Below are positions 8,183 through 15,509 of a DNA stretch of 49,367 bases, piece after piece. The position numbers and the translations under genes were made by a program. Within the stretch, counting starts at the first letter, position 1. Every line of letters starts with the position of its first letter. The stretch spans positions 1 through 49,367 of the forward strand of contig DUQH01000144.1 of NCBI GenBank assembly GCA_012837895.1, given 5' to 3'. The notes under the pieces are model-generated. The model ran no database searches. It was not told where the DNA came from and saw only the letters and a program-made list of their open reading frames with translations. Source of the stretch: Candidatus Fermentithermobacillaceae bacterium. Lineage in GTDB: Bacteria; Bacillota; Sulfobacillia; Fermentithermobacillales; Fermentithermobacillaceae.

Positions 8183-9373
8183 CTATTCTCTGACGTCCAG
8201 ATGCGTAATGAGTTCGTCAACCCGGCCTTTTTCAAGGGCGGCTGCAAGATCTGCATATACCCTGCTAATCTCCCGGGTTGTGGTGTCTCTTCCGCCCAGA
8301 CCGAAAATGTAGTTCTTCATAAGCGGGCGCTTATCAGATTCATAGAAAGCTGAACGGATTTCTACAAAGAGCTGGCCACCTGCAGTGGAGAAGGTCTCAG
8401 CCCTGTCCATGATAGCTATTGCCTGTACTGAAGACAGAGCATCCACCAGTTCCTTTGCGGGGAAAGGCCTGAGCACCCTGGGCTTGAGGAGACCGACTTT
8501 TTCTCCCTTAGCCCTCAAGTTGTCCACCACGGCCTTTGCAGTACCTGCAGTGGAGCTGAGGACTACGATTGCCCTTTCGGCATCTTCCATCTTGTAAGCT
8601 TCGAAAAGCCCGTACTTGCGGCCTGATATTTTCTCGTATTCAGCGGCAATATCAAGTATAACCTGTTTGGCGTTTTCCATGGCTTTAGCCTGCTGGTACT
8701 TTACCTCGGTATAGGAATCCTGCAGTGCCAAAGGCCCGACGGTAATCGGGTTTTCAAGGTTCAACAGGTAATGCTCAGGCTTGTACTCGCCTACGAACTC
8801 TTTCACTACTTCATCAGGCAAAAGGTTCAGGTTTTCAATTCCGTGGCTGGTAATGAAACCGTCCTGGCACACCATTACCGGAAGCAAGACATCAGGATGT
8901 TCTGCAATCCTTACGGCCTGGATGAGGTTATCGTAAGCTTCCTGTGCACTTTCTGCATAGATCTGAATCCATCCTGTGGTCAGGGATCCCATGGTATCTG
9001 AATGGTCGCAGTGGATGTTGATCGGCCCTGAAAGTGCCCTGTTAACCACAGGCATTACTATCGGCGCCCTATACGATGACGTAATGTGGAGTATTTCCCA
9101 CATCAGAGCAAGACCCTGGGATGATGTTGCAGTCATCGCCCTGGCACCGGCCATAGATGCACCGACAGTGGCGGACATGGCTGAATGTTCACTTTCAACT
9201 GTGGCCAATTCAGTCTTAACTTGACCATTTGAAACGAAACTCGCGAAGAACTGGACAATGTCGGTCTGAGGCGTAATCGGATATGCGGCAACTACATCAG
9301 GGTCAATCTGACGCATGCCGTGTGCCACTGCCTCGTTACCGGTCATAGCAACTCTTTTTTGCTCAGCAGCCAC
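8183..9373 (-). CDS. porA: Pyruvate:ferredoxin oxidoreductase, alpha subunit
   Basis: 396 residues; GTG start with AAGGAGG upstream. MTGNEAVAHGMRQ at about 10-22 and AAYPITPQTDIV at about 29-40 are the hallmark of the alpha subunit. TVESEHSAMSA near 58 holds the Glu that activates the thiamine cofactor. It binds pyruvate and the pyrimidine side of the cofactor at the interface with PorB, and lacks iron-sulfur ligands of its own, as expected when the ferredoxin domain is the separate PorD. It sits between porD and porB in one operon with short gaps. Confidence 0.94.
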   Translation of the reverse strand: MAAEQKRVAMTGNEAVAHGMRQIDPDVVAAYPITPQTDIVQFFASFVSNGQVKTELATVESEHSAMSATVGASMAGARAMTATSSQGLALMWEILHITSSYRAPIVMPVVNRALSGPINIHCDHSDTMGSLTTGWIQIYAESAQEAYDNLIQAVRIAEHPDVLLPVMVCQDGFITSHGIENLNLLPDEVVKEFVGEYKPEHYLLNLENPITVGPLALQDSYTEVKYQQAKAMENAKQVILDIAAEYEKISGRKYGLFEAYKMEDAERAIVVLSSTAGTAKAVVDNLRAKGEKVGLLKPRVLRPFPAKELVDALSSVQAIAIMDRAETFSTAGGQLFVEIRSAFYESDKRPLMKNYIFGLGGRDTTTREISRVYADLAAALEKGRVDELITHLDVRE

Positions 9374-9405
9374 TTTTATGCCTCCTTAGCACGAAGATTT
9401 CGCCG

Positions 9406-9693
9406 TTATTCCTCTTTCACCATTTGCAAGGCTTTTTCTTTTCTCGGGCATTCCCGGGCACAAATACCACAGCCCTTGCAGTGGTCGTAGTTTATGCCCA
9501 CCATTTTGCCGTCTTCTGTCTTAATGGCATTGTCCGGGCAGAAAACCCAGCACATGAGGCAGTGAACGCATCCTTCTTCGTTCCAAATGGGTTTGAAGCT
9601 TCTCCAATCCCCTGTCTTATATTTTGCTGAATTGCCTGCTTCCGTGATTATGCCGCCAACAGGGATTTTCTTGTACCCTTTCGAGTTGGTCAT
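9406..9693 (-). CDS. porD: Pyruvate:ferredoxin oxidoreductase, delta (2x[4Fe-4S]) subunit
   Basis: 95 residues with two ferredoxin-type motifs: CVHCLMCWVFCP and CKGCGICARECP, each CxxCxxCxxxC(P). The N-terminal TKSKGY-to-WRSFKP region with PVGGII is typical of PorD. It passes electrons from the PorAB active site to external ferredoxin. The ATG overlaps the end of porG by four bases (ATGA), indicating translational coupling. Confidence 0.93.
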   Translation of the reverse strand: MTNSKGYKKIPVGGIITEAGNSAKYKTGDWRSFKPIWNEEGCVHCLMCWVFCPDNAIKTEDGKMVGINYDHCKGCGICARECPRKEKALQMVKEE

Positions 9694-10268
9694 GCCAACT
9701 TCACCTCCTCAAAGGCGCGGCGCATAGCTTCAATGTTTCCTTCAACTATGTTTTCCCGTCCGCGGAACTTAACCGAAAGATCTTCTCTCATTCTTGCAAG
9801 AAATTCATCAAATGGAAGGATTTCGACTAACTTAAGAAGTGCTCCCATCATCGGGGTATTGGGAATGTCACGCCCTATGCACTCGGTAGATATACCACTT
9901 GCATCCACTGTGGCAACCTTAAACTCGTCGCTGCCCAGCTTCTGCTTTGCCTCTTCAGGCGACAAAGTAGTGTTGATGATAATGATCCCGTCTGGCTTAA
10001 GGCCTTCAGTTACATCAACCGGGCCTACTAGCGTAGGATCCAAAACCATGACAACATCGGGGCTCTCAACGTTGGAATGAATCGTAATCGGAGCATCGCC
10101 TATCCTGTTGTAAGCTTTGATAGGCGCACCCATACGCTCAGGACCATATTCGGGAAACCCCTGCACATATTTCCCGGCAGCCATAGAGGATTCAGCGAGC
10201 AATGTTGAAGCTGTCTTAGCTCCTTGTCCACCCCTGGCGTGCCAGCGTATCTCTAAAAGATTTGACAC
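9690..10268 (-). CDS. porG: Pyruvate:ferredoxin oxidoreductase, gamma subunit
   Basis: 192 residues from a GTG at 10268; AGGAGG lies eight bases upstream, which favours it over the longer frame to 10328. The N-terminal IRWHARGGQGAKTA motif is the family signature (CoA-binding gamma subunit). PEYGPERMGAP and later IPNTPMMGALL also match. It is the first gene of porGDAB, the separate-subunit arrangement best known from archaea and Thermotoga, rather than the single-chain enzyme common in clostridia. Confidence 0.93.
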   Translation of the reverse strand: MSNLLEIRWHARGGQGAKTASTLLAESSMAAGKYVQGFPEYGPERMGAPIKAYNRIGDAPITIHSNVESPDVVMVLDPTLVGPVDVTEGLKPDGIIIINTTLSPEEAKQKLGSDEFKVATVDASGISTECIGRDIPNTPMMGALLKLVEILPFDEFLARMREDLSVKFRGRENIVEGNIEAMRRAFEEVKLA

Positions 10269-10319
10269 GGGCCCTGCCTCCTTCGAAGGTGATTTCGTAA
10301 TGTGTTGATGACTAGAATT

Positions 10320-10348
10320 CTTATACATGCTTATCGTGAATACGTTAA
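10320..10348 (-). promoter_or_regulatory. Candidate promoter of porGDAB
   Basis: On the minus strand TTAACG (10343-10348) and TATAAG (10320-10325) are 17 bases apart. A second option, TTGACT (10365-10370) with TAACGT (10342-10347), is also spaced 17. Either would start transcription roughly 40-60 bases before porG. The 255-base gap between tRNA-Thr and porG holds nothing else I can call except two copies of GGGCGACG near 10438-10453. Confidence 0.5.
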
Positions 10349-10523
10349 CAAACTAACACCGTACAGTCAAGAAGCCCTGGGAATCACCTCCAATCCAAAA
10401 CTCGCCTTGAGAATGATTTCCCGGCATGACGGTGATCGGGCGACGATTGGGCGACGGTTTGACGGCGGTTCTCTACTTCCGCCGGAAGAAACTTGGTGGT
10501 GAAGACTTGCAGCAGGGATCTAA

Positions 10524-10598
10524 TGGAGCCGGCGAAGGGAATCGAACCCTTAACCTACGGTTTACGAAACCGTTGCTCTGCCCTTGAGCTACGCCGGC
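10524..10598 (-). tRNA. tRNA-Thr (CGT anticodon)
   Basis: 75 bases including an encoded CCA. Acceptor GCCGGCG pairs with CGCCGGC, the D stem is GCTC/GAGC, the anticodon stem ACGGT/ACCGT encloses TTCGTAA, and the T arm has AAGGG-TTCGATT-CCCTT. The anticodon CGT reads ACG. It lies 11 bases downstream of tRNA-Gly and is probably cotranscribed with it. Confidence 0.95.
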
Positions 10599-10609
10599 CC
10601 TAAAGATTT

Positions 10610-10684
10610 TGGAGCGAGAGACGGGATTCGAACCCGCGACCCTCGGCTTGGGAAGCCGATGTTCTACCACTAAACTACTCTCGC
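10610..10684 (-). tRNA. tRNA-Gly (CCC anticodon)
   Basis: 75 bases including an encoded CCA. Acceptor GCGAGAG pairs with CTCTCGC; the anticodon stem TCGGC/GCCGA encloses TTCCCAA; the T arm is GCGGG-TTCGAAT-CCCGT. The anticodon CCC reads GGG. It is the first of the two-tRNA unit with tRNA-Thr. Confidence 0.95.
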
Positions 10685-10697
10685 TCGGTCATTCATT

Positions 10698-10726
10698 ATT
10701 ATATCCCGGAGGTGCCCTGTGCGCAA
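10698..10726 (-). promoter_or_regulatory. Promoter of the tRNA-Gly/tRNA-Thr unit
   Basis: On the minus strand TTGCGC (10721-10726) and a perfect TATAAT (10698-10703) are separated by 17 bases, ending 13 bases before tRNA-Gly. It lies just after the end of the AbrB-like gene. Confidence 0.75.
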
Positions 10727-10742
10727 CAACCCAGGGAACGAA

Positions 10743-11210
10743 TCAGCCTTGCGCCTCGCGGCGCCTGGCCACTGCCATTTCCACATACCGGTTCCAGCAT
10801 TGAGTGCACAGGAAAAGATTGTCTATCACTTCAGACACGTCATACAAATTCCCGCACGAACGGCAACGATCTCTCCTGCAGCAAGGGGTCAGCACAACCC
10901 CCTGGGACCCGTTCCTGATTGCAATACGTTCACCCAGCGACCATCCAGTCTTTTCCCTTACCTCAGCGGGTATGATTATCTTACCGCCGGAACCGAGGTA
11001 GCATATCATTTCATCGCTCTGGCCGCCCGCATCAACCAGGATGATGCTTTCCCCTGCAATCTGAGCCCTGAGCACGGTACCTTCATCCCATCCACGGGCT
11101 TCCCTGATCTGGGAAGGAAGGGTGAACCTCCACCCGGTTGTAACTGTGCGCACATATTGCCTTTCTTTTTGGCTGCCTGTCGACACACTCACTCCAGCAT
11201 CCCGCCTCAT
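10743..11210 (-). CDS. AbrB/SpoVT-like regulator with two swapped-hairpin domains and a zinc ribbon (copy 1)
   Basis: 155 residues. Two AbrB-type DNA-binding domains follow each other: about 22-60 (TTGWRFTLPSQIRE, then a short strand-rich tail) and about 72-108 (GSGGKIIIPAEVRE). After them come C116-C119 and C135-C138, a C4 zinc ribbon. This should be a cytosolic DNA-binding protein acting as a dimer, with the ribbon adding DNA, RNA or protein contact. The gene overlaps the preceding paralogue by four bases (ATGA), so the two are made together. The AbrB domains support a regulatory role; targets are unknown. The ATG has a weak ribosome site, consistent with coupling. Confidence 0.75.
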   Translation of the reverse strand: MRRDAGVSVSTGSQKERQYVRTVTTGWRFTLPSQIREARGWDEGTVLRAQIAGESIILVDAGGQSDEMICYLGSGGKIIIPAEVREKTGWSLGERIAIRNGSQGVVLTPCCRRDRCRSCGNLYDVSEVIDNLFLCTQCWNRYVEMAVARRREAQG

Positions 11211-11653
11211 TTTCCCTGCGCCACCCGGTATTCTGCTCCCTTGACGCTCTGTAGTGCTGCCGCTTCAAGCTTTTGGGTGCAAAGCTTGCACAAGTGTACG
11301 TTGGGGAGCACTTGCCTCACTTCGTGCTCTGAACCACATGCACTGCACCGGAATTGCTGTTCTTCAGGCTTCACAATGATCTGGTTGCCCGGGAATGTAA
11401 AGGACAACACCTGCCCAGGATACAATCTGGCTTCTTCTCTCACTCTGGGAGGAATCAGCACTTTCCCAAGGGCGCCTACACGGCTTATATCCGGGCATTT
11501 GACGCAACCGATTTTGGGACAGCAAATGGTTATCTCAAACCCGTCCCAGTGGGCGCATACCTCTGTGCCGTTTTTCCACCCAAGTGTCCGGCGAATGGGT
11601 TTTGGAATAGTGACCCGCCAGCCGGAATCAATGAAGCGCCTCCAAGTTTTCAT
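11207..11653 (-). CDS. AbrB/SpoVT-like regulator with two swapped-hairpin domains and a zinc ribbon (copy 2)
   Basis: 148 residues with the same order of parts as its neighbour: AbrB domain at about 8-44 (DSGWRVTIPKPIRR), a second at about 59-96 (GALGKVLIPPRVRE), then C103-C106 and C122-C125. It also has a CC...C..C group at 44, 45, 50 and 53 between the two AbrB domains, which may hold a second metal and is absent from copy 1. Sequence identity between the copies looks low outside the motifs, so the duplication is old. It follows mtnA by 31 bases and may be the distal part of the gyrase-rtcB-mtn unit. Confidence 0.75.
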   Translation of the reverse strand: MKTWRRFIDSGWRVTIPKPIRRTLGWKNGTEVCAHWDGFEITICCPKIGCVKCPDISRVGALGKVLIPPRVREEARLYPGQVLSFTFPGNQIIVKPEEQQFRCSACGSEHEVRQVLPNVHLCKLCTQKLEAAALQSVKGAEYRVAQGK

Positions 11654-11684
11654 AATTGCTTCTCCCGGTCCTGCTCTTTCTCTT

Positions 11685-12749
11685 TCACTTTACCACTGAA
11701 GCTATGTTCTTCTCCAGAGGAGGAAACACTGTTCCGTTTTCTGTAATGATTGCAGAGATGAGTTCTGCAGGCGTGATGTCAAACGACGGGTTAAACGCCC
11801 GGGCACCTGGCGGCGCTACCGCCTTGCCCATGAACTCCAGGATCTCTTTTTCAGACCGTTCCTCGACTTTTATCCCGCTACCGCTGGTCAAACTCAGGTC
11901 AAAAGTTGACACCGGCGCGGCCACGTAAAACGGGATATTGTGGTGCTTGCACAAGCATGCCAGGCTGTATGTACCGATCTTGTTGGCCACGTCGCCGTTA
12001 GCGGCAATCCTGTCTGCGCCCACCACAACAGCGCCTACCTTCCCGAGAGACATGACATAGCCTGCAGCGCTGTCTGCCAGCAAGGTTACACTGATCCCGT
12101 CTTGCATAAGCTCCCATGCAGTAAGACGCGCCCCTTGAAGCCACGGCCTGGTTTCATTAGCGTAAACCATGGCAACTTTGTTCTCTGCCCACGCCTGCCT
12201 TATCACTCCCAGGGCCGTTCCCCATCCGCCGGTGGCCAGGGCTCCTGCATTGCAATGGGTCATAATGGTTGAACCCGCTCTTATGAGAGCTGCCCCGTTT
12301 ACCCCGATTTTGCGGTTTGCCTCTATGTCTTCCAGCTCTATGCGGCGGGCTTCTGTCAGGGCAGCTTCAGCTGCGCCTGTTATTCCCTCCTGTGGGAGTA
12401 CCAGAAGTGCCCTATCAAGCACCCGCTCAACAGCCCAGGAGAGGTTAACTGCAGTAGGCCTCGCAGAAGCCAGCATTGATGCAGCTTCCCTTAGAAATTG
12501 CGTTGCTGCCGCCAGGGTTTGACTGCTGTCGCCCGTGGAGCCAAACTCACCGGCCGCTTCAAATGCTGCCAAAGCCAGCCCGTAGCCCCCGCTTATGCCA
12601 ATTGCCGGGGCCCCGCGCACCACCATGTCAGTGATAGCTTGGGCAGTCTGCCTGTGATCGGTACACGTTACGTACTTCGCGTCCCCGGGCAAAAGCCGCT
12701 GGTCCAAGAGGGACAATACACCTTCATCCCACTTTACGGCCTGTAACAT
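11685..12749 (-). CDS. mtnA: S-methyl-5-thioribose-1-phosphate isomerase
   Basis: 354 residues from ATG at 12749, chosen because AAAGGTGG lies seven bases upstream; an ATG two codons earlier is too close to that site. MVVRGAPAIGISGGYGLAL near the N-terminus, MTHCNAGALATGGWGTALG in the middle with the catalytic Cys, and VVVGADRIAANGDVANKIGTY with the catalytic Asp match MtnA, an eIF2B-fold enzyme. It converts methylthioribose-1-phosphate to methylthioribulose-1-phosphate in methionine salvage. It follows mtnP almost without a gap. The later salvage enzymes are not in the window, so the product may feed a different shunt. Confidence 0.94.
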   Translation of the reverse strand: MLQAVKWDEGVLSLLDQRLLPGDAKYVTCTDHRQTAQAITDMVVRGAPAIGISGGYGLALAAFEAAGEFGSTGDSSQTLAAATQFLREAASMLASARPTAVNLSWAVERVLDRALLVLPQEGITGAAEAALTEARRIELEDIEANRKIGVNGAALIRAGSTIMTHCNAGALATGGWGTALGVIRQAWAENKVAMVYANETRPWLQGARLTAWELMQDGISVTLLADSAAGYVMSLGKVGAVVVGADRIAANGDVANKIGTYSLACLCKHHNIPFYVAAPVSTFDLSLTSGSGIKVEERSEKEILEFMGKAVAPPGARAFNPSFDITPAELISAIITENGTVFPPLEKNIASVVK

Positions 12750-12763
12750 ATCCATGCCACCTT

Positions 12764-13573
12764 TCAAGACAACACTCTTTCCAGTTCTTCATGGCAAGAG
12801 CATTGAGCCTTGGCGGGGATGTTCTCTATAATCTTCCGCATGAGATCTTTGAGTTTCTCATTGTGCTCCATGAACACCTTTGTGACTTCTTCAGCCGTTA
12901 CCGGCTTTATGTCAGGCCTACCTTCAAGCCCCACATCGTAATCGGTCACCAGCGACACGTTCAGGTAGCACATTCCAAGCTCCCGGGCAAGCATCACTTC
13001 AGGGTACCCGGTCATGTTGATAACTTTCCACCCCAATGACGAAAACCATTTGGACTCAGCCCTGGTTGAGAACCTGGGGCCTTGGATTACCACCATGGTT
13101 CCGTCCTGATGGTAGCGTAAACCTAACTCCCCGGCTGCAGCGATACCTAGCTTCCGCAATTCATCGCAGTAGGGGTCTGCCGAGCTCAGGTGAACCGTCT
13201 TAGGTCCGTCATAGTACGTGTCTTTTCTGCCTGTAGTCCTGTCGACAAACTGGTCGCAGAACACAAAGTCGCCTGGATGCACGTCAGGCTGGAGGCTGCC
13301 CACTGCACACGGGCCCAGCACCCGCGATACCCCTAGCTGCTTCAGTGCCCACAAGTTAGCCCTGTAGTTTACCATGTGGGGTGGATACTGGTGCTTCTTG
13401 CCGTGCCTGGGCAGGAACGCGATTTTCCTCCCTGCGATTGATCCAAGGGAAATCGCATCAGATGGATGCCCGTAAGGAGTGTTCACCGTTATTTCAGTTG
13501 CGTTATCAAGGAACTCATAAAACCCTGTGCCGCCTATTACAGCTATCTCAGCCCTTTTGTCTGTGCAAGCCAT
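12764..13573 (-). CDS. mtnP: S-methyl-5'-thioadenosine phosphorylase
   Basis: 269 residues; ATG with GGGGAAG upstream. IGGTGFY at the N-terminus is the phosphate-binding loop, LPRHGKKHQYPPHMVNYRAN the conserved central motif, QGPRFSTRAES and NMTGYPEVMLARE the substrate-side motifs of the MTAP/PNP family. It splits methylthioadenosine, a by-product of polyamine and SAM chemistry, to adenine and methylthioribose-1-phosphate, the substrate of MtnA encoded next. Some members also act on inosine or adenosine, so purine specificity is inferred mainly from the mtnA partner. Confidence 0.93.
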   Translation of the reverse strand: MACTDKRAEIAVIGGTGFYEFLDNATEITVNTPYGHPSDAISLGSIAGRKIAFLPRHGKKHQYPPHMVNYRANLWALKQLGVSRVLGPCAVGSLQPDVHPGDFVFCDQFVDRTTGRKDTYYDGPKTVHLSSADPYCDELRKLGIAAAGELGLRYHQDGTMVVIQGPRFSTRAESKWFSSLGWKVINMTGYPEVMLARELGMCYLNVSLVTDYDVGLEGRPDIKPVTAEEVTKVFMEHNEKLKDLMRKIIENIPAKAQCSCHEELERVLS

Positions 13574-13593
13574 ACCCGCTTCCCCTTTCTGGT

Positions 13594-15039
13594 TTAACCC
13601 TTGATGACCCCTAAAGGCCTTACCCTTGCCACTTTGGCCGCCAATCCGGCACGATGGGTGGCTTCAACTACGGTGCTTACATCTTTGTATGCGTCAGGAG
13701 CTTCTTCAACCAGCCCCTTCATGGTGGCGGATCTCACGAAAACACCCCTGCTTGCCAGCTCTTCCCTGAGTTCACCGGCAGTAATCGCCTTTCTCGCCTG
13801 TGTCCTTGAAAGCGCCCGGCCGGCTCCATGGCACGCAGACCCGAAGGAAAGCTTCATGGCAGTCTCGGTGCCCCTGAGAATGTAAGAAGCCCGGCCCATA
13901 TCTCCGGGGATCAACACAGGCTGCCCCACTTGCCGGTATTTCCCAGGCACATGTTGGTGCCCTGGCCCAAACGCCCTGGTAGCGCCCTTCCTGTGGACCA
14001 ACACTTTCCGGCTGTTCCCATCGACCACGTGTTCCTCGATCTTGCCGATGTTGTGGGCCACATCGTAGAGCATGTACATCCCCAGGCTTTCAGGCGTCTT
14101 TCCAAAGGTCTGACTCACCGACTCCCTCACATAGTGGGCGAGGATCTGCCTGTTGGCCCAGGCGTAGTTAGCTGCGCTTGCCATGGCGGCGAAGTACTGC
14201 TTGCCTTCGTCAGATGCGATGGGAGCGCAATCAAGCTGGCGGTCAGGGAGGGAAATACCGTATTTGGAGATTGCCCGGCGCATCACACGCAGGTAGTCGC
14301 TGCACACCTGGTGCCCAAGGCCCCTTGAGCCTGAGTGAACCCAGAACACCGCCTGGTCCTTGAAAAGCCCAAAGGTACGGGCCGCTTCTTCGTCAAAAAT
14401 CTCCTCTACATAGCTCACTTCTATGAAGTGGTTTCCCGAGCCCAAAGTGCCCAAACCATCGCTTCCGCGCTTAAGCGCCCTGTCGGACACATGGCCGGGG
14501 TCTGCACCGTCCATACACCCGTTTTCCTCGCAGTGCTCCAGGTCCGAATCCCAGCCGTAGCCGTTTCTTACCGCCCAGCCCGCCCCTTCTGTCAGCACTT
14601 GGGCAAGTTGTTTCCGGGAAAGGCGGATCGATCCTGTCTTGCCTACACCTGTGGGGATATTGGCAAACAGCTTGTTCACCAGCTCTTCCTGGCGCTTCAT
14701 CACATCGTCCCGGGTCAGGTTTGACACCATTATCCTTACGCCGCAGTTGATGTCGTAACCTATCCCGCCTGGGCTCACAACCCCGCTGCTCATGTCAGTT
14801 GCCGCAACCCCGCCTATGGGAAAGCCATATCCTTCATGGATATCAGGCATTGCCAATGATGCCTGCAAGATACCTGGGAGATGAGCTACGTTCCTCACCT
14901 GATCTATGGCCTTTGTCCCTTCTAAATCCTTAAGTATCTCTTCAGTGGCAAAAATAGCGCCGTCTACCTTCATGCCCCCTGACTTGGGCATAATCCACTG
15001 GCATTCCCGCCCTTGAACCATCTTGAGGTTTGTTGCCAT
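13594..15039 (-). CDS. rtcB: RNA-splicing ligase RtcB
   Basis: 481 residues, the usual length. GIGYDINCGVRIM holds the metal-binding Asp and Cys; HSGSRGLGHQV and GSGNHFIEV hold further Mn ligands; GSACHGAGRALSR contains the His that accepts GMP. RtcB joins 2',3'-cyclic phosphate or 3'-phosphate RNA ends to 5'-hydroxyl ends using GTP and Mn, repairing cleaved tRNA or rRNA in bacteria. Archease, its activator, is encoded 42 bases upstream. I see no RtcR-type sigma-54 regulator nearby, and the gene appears tied to the gyrase transcript instead. Confidence 0.95.
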   Translation of the reverse strand: MATNLKMVQGRECQWIMPKSGGMKVDGAIFATEEILKDLEGTKAIDQVRNVAHLPGILQASLAMPDIHEGYGFPIGGVAATDMSSGVVSPGGIGYDINCGVRIMVSNLTRDDVMKRQEELVNKLFANIPTGVGKTGSIRLSRKQLAQVLTEGAGWAVRNGYGWDSDLEHCEENGCMDGADPGHVSDRALKRGSDGLGTLGSGNHFIEVSYVEEIFDEEAARTFGLFKDQAVFWVHSGSRGLGHQVCSDYLRVMRRAISKYGISLPDRQLDCAPIASDEGKQYFAAMASAANYAWANRQILAHYVRESVSQTFGKTPESLGMYMLYDVAHNIGKIEEHVVDGNSRKVLVHRKGATRAFGPGHQHVPGKYRQVGQPVLIPGDMGRASYILRGTETAMKLSFGSACHGAGRALSRTQARKAITAGELREELASRGVFVRSATMKGLVEEAPDAYKDVSTVVEATHRAGLAAKVARVRPLGVIKG

Positions 15040-15081
15040 TCAAATCACGCCCCTTTGACAGCTTGGCCCTGTAATACATTC

Positions 15082-15507
15082 TCAAACATCGAAAGTAACC
15101 CAGGCTTCTGCGGGAGTGAGATGCAATCCGTGAAACGTAGCAGCCTTTATCTGGAGGTTCACCCTTGCCTGCACGTGGGATACGTGCGCCCCGCATAGCA
15201 CCGAATCGAGGCGCACCTCTTCCCCATCCTGGCCTGGTTCAACCCTAATCTGCTCTATTCCCGCCATCACCAGGCCATCTGTGTCAAACAGGACCAGTTG
15301 TTCGTTGAGGAAAGCTACCAGAAGGTCTTCCATATCCATGCCTGTTACTTCGATGTGCCATTTATGTAAAGCAGGGATTTGGGCTTCGCCAAACATCAGA
15401 AACCACATTGCCTTGGACATTTCTGAAAACACATCTTCGAAGCCTGAGCCCCACGCCTTTACCCTTACGTCTGCAACATGATCGGCAACCAGGAATCCCC
15501 GGGACAC
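15082..15507 (-). CDS. Archease (RtcB activator)
   Basis: 141 residues from a GTG at 15507; GAGGGTG, inside the end of gyrA, lies seven bases upstream. DHVADVRVKAWG at the N-terminus, EDLLVAFLNEQLVLFDT in the middle, and KAATFHGL ending in TFDV match archease, including the acidic metal-binding residues at the N-terminus and the C-terminal Asp. It speeds RtcB guanylylation and turnover. It begins two bases after the gyrA stop, so translation may be coupled to gyrase subunit A. Confidence 0.9.
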   Translation of the reverse strand: MSRGFLVADHVADVRVKAWGSGFEDVFSEMSKAMWFLMFGEAQIPALHKWHIEVTGMDMEDLLVAFLNEQLVLFDTDGLVMAGIEQIRVEPGQDGEEVRLDSVLCGAHVSHVQARVNLQIKAATFHGLHLTPAEAWVTFDV

Positions 15508-15509
15508 AC

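Noticed and set aside
10438-10453. Two GGGCGACG copies in tandem upstream of porG
   Set aside because: Only two short copies; not enough for a CRISPR or an iteron array.
10719-11699. Open frame of 326 codons on the plus strand over the AbrB-like pair
   Set aside because: The minus-strand genes have AbrB domains and zinc ribbons; the plus frame has none and runs over the tRNA promoter.
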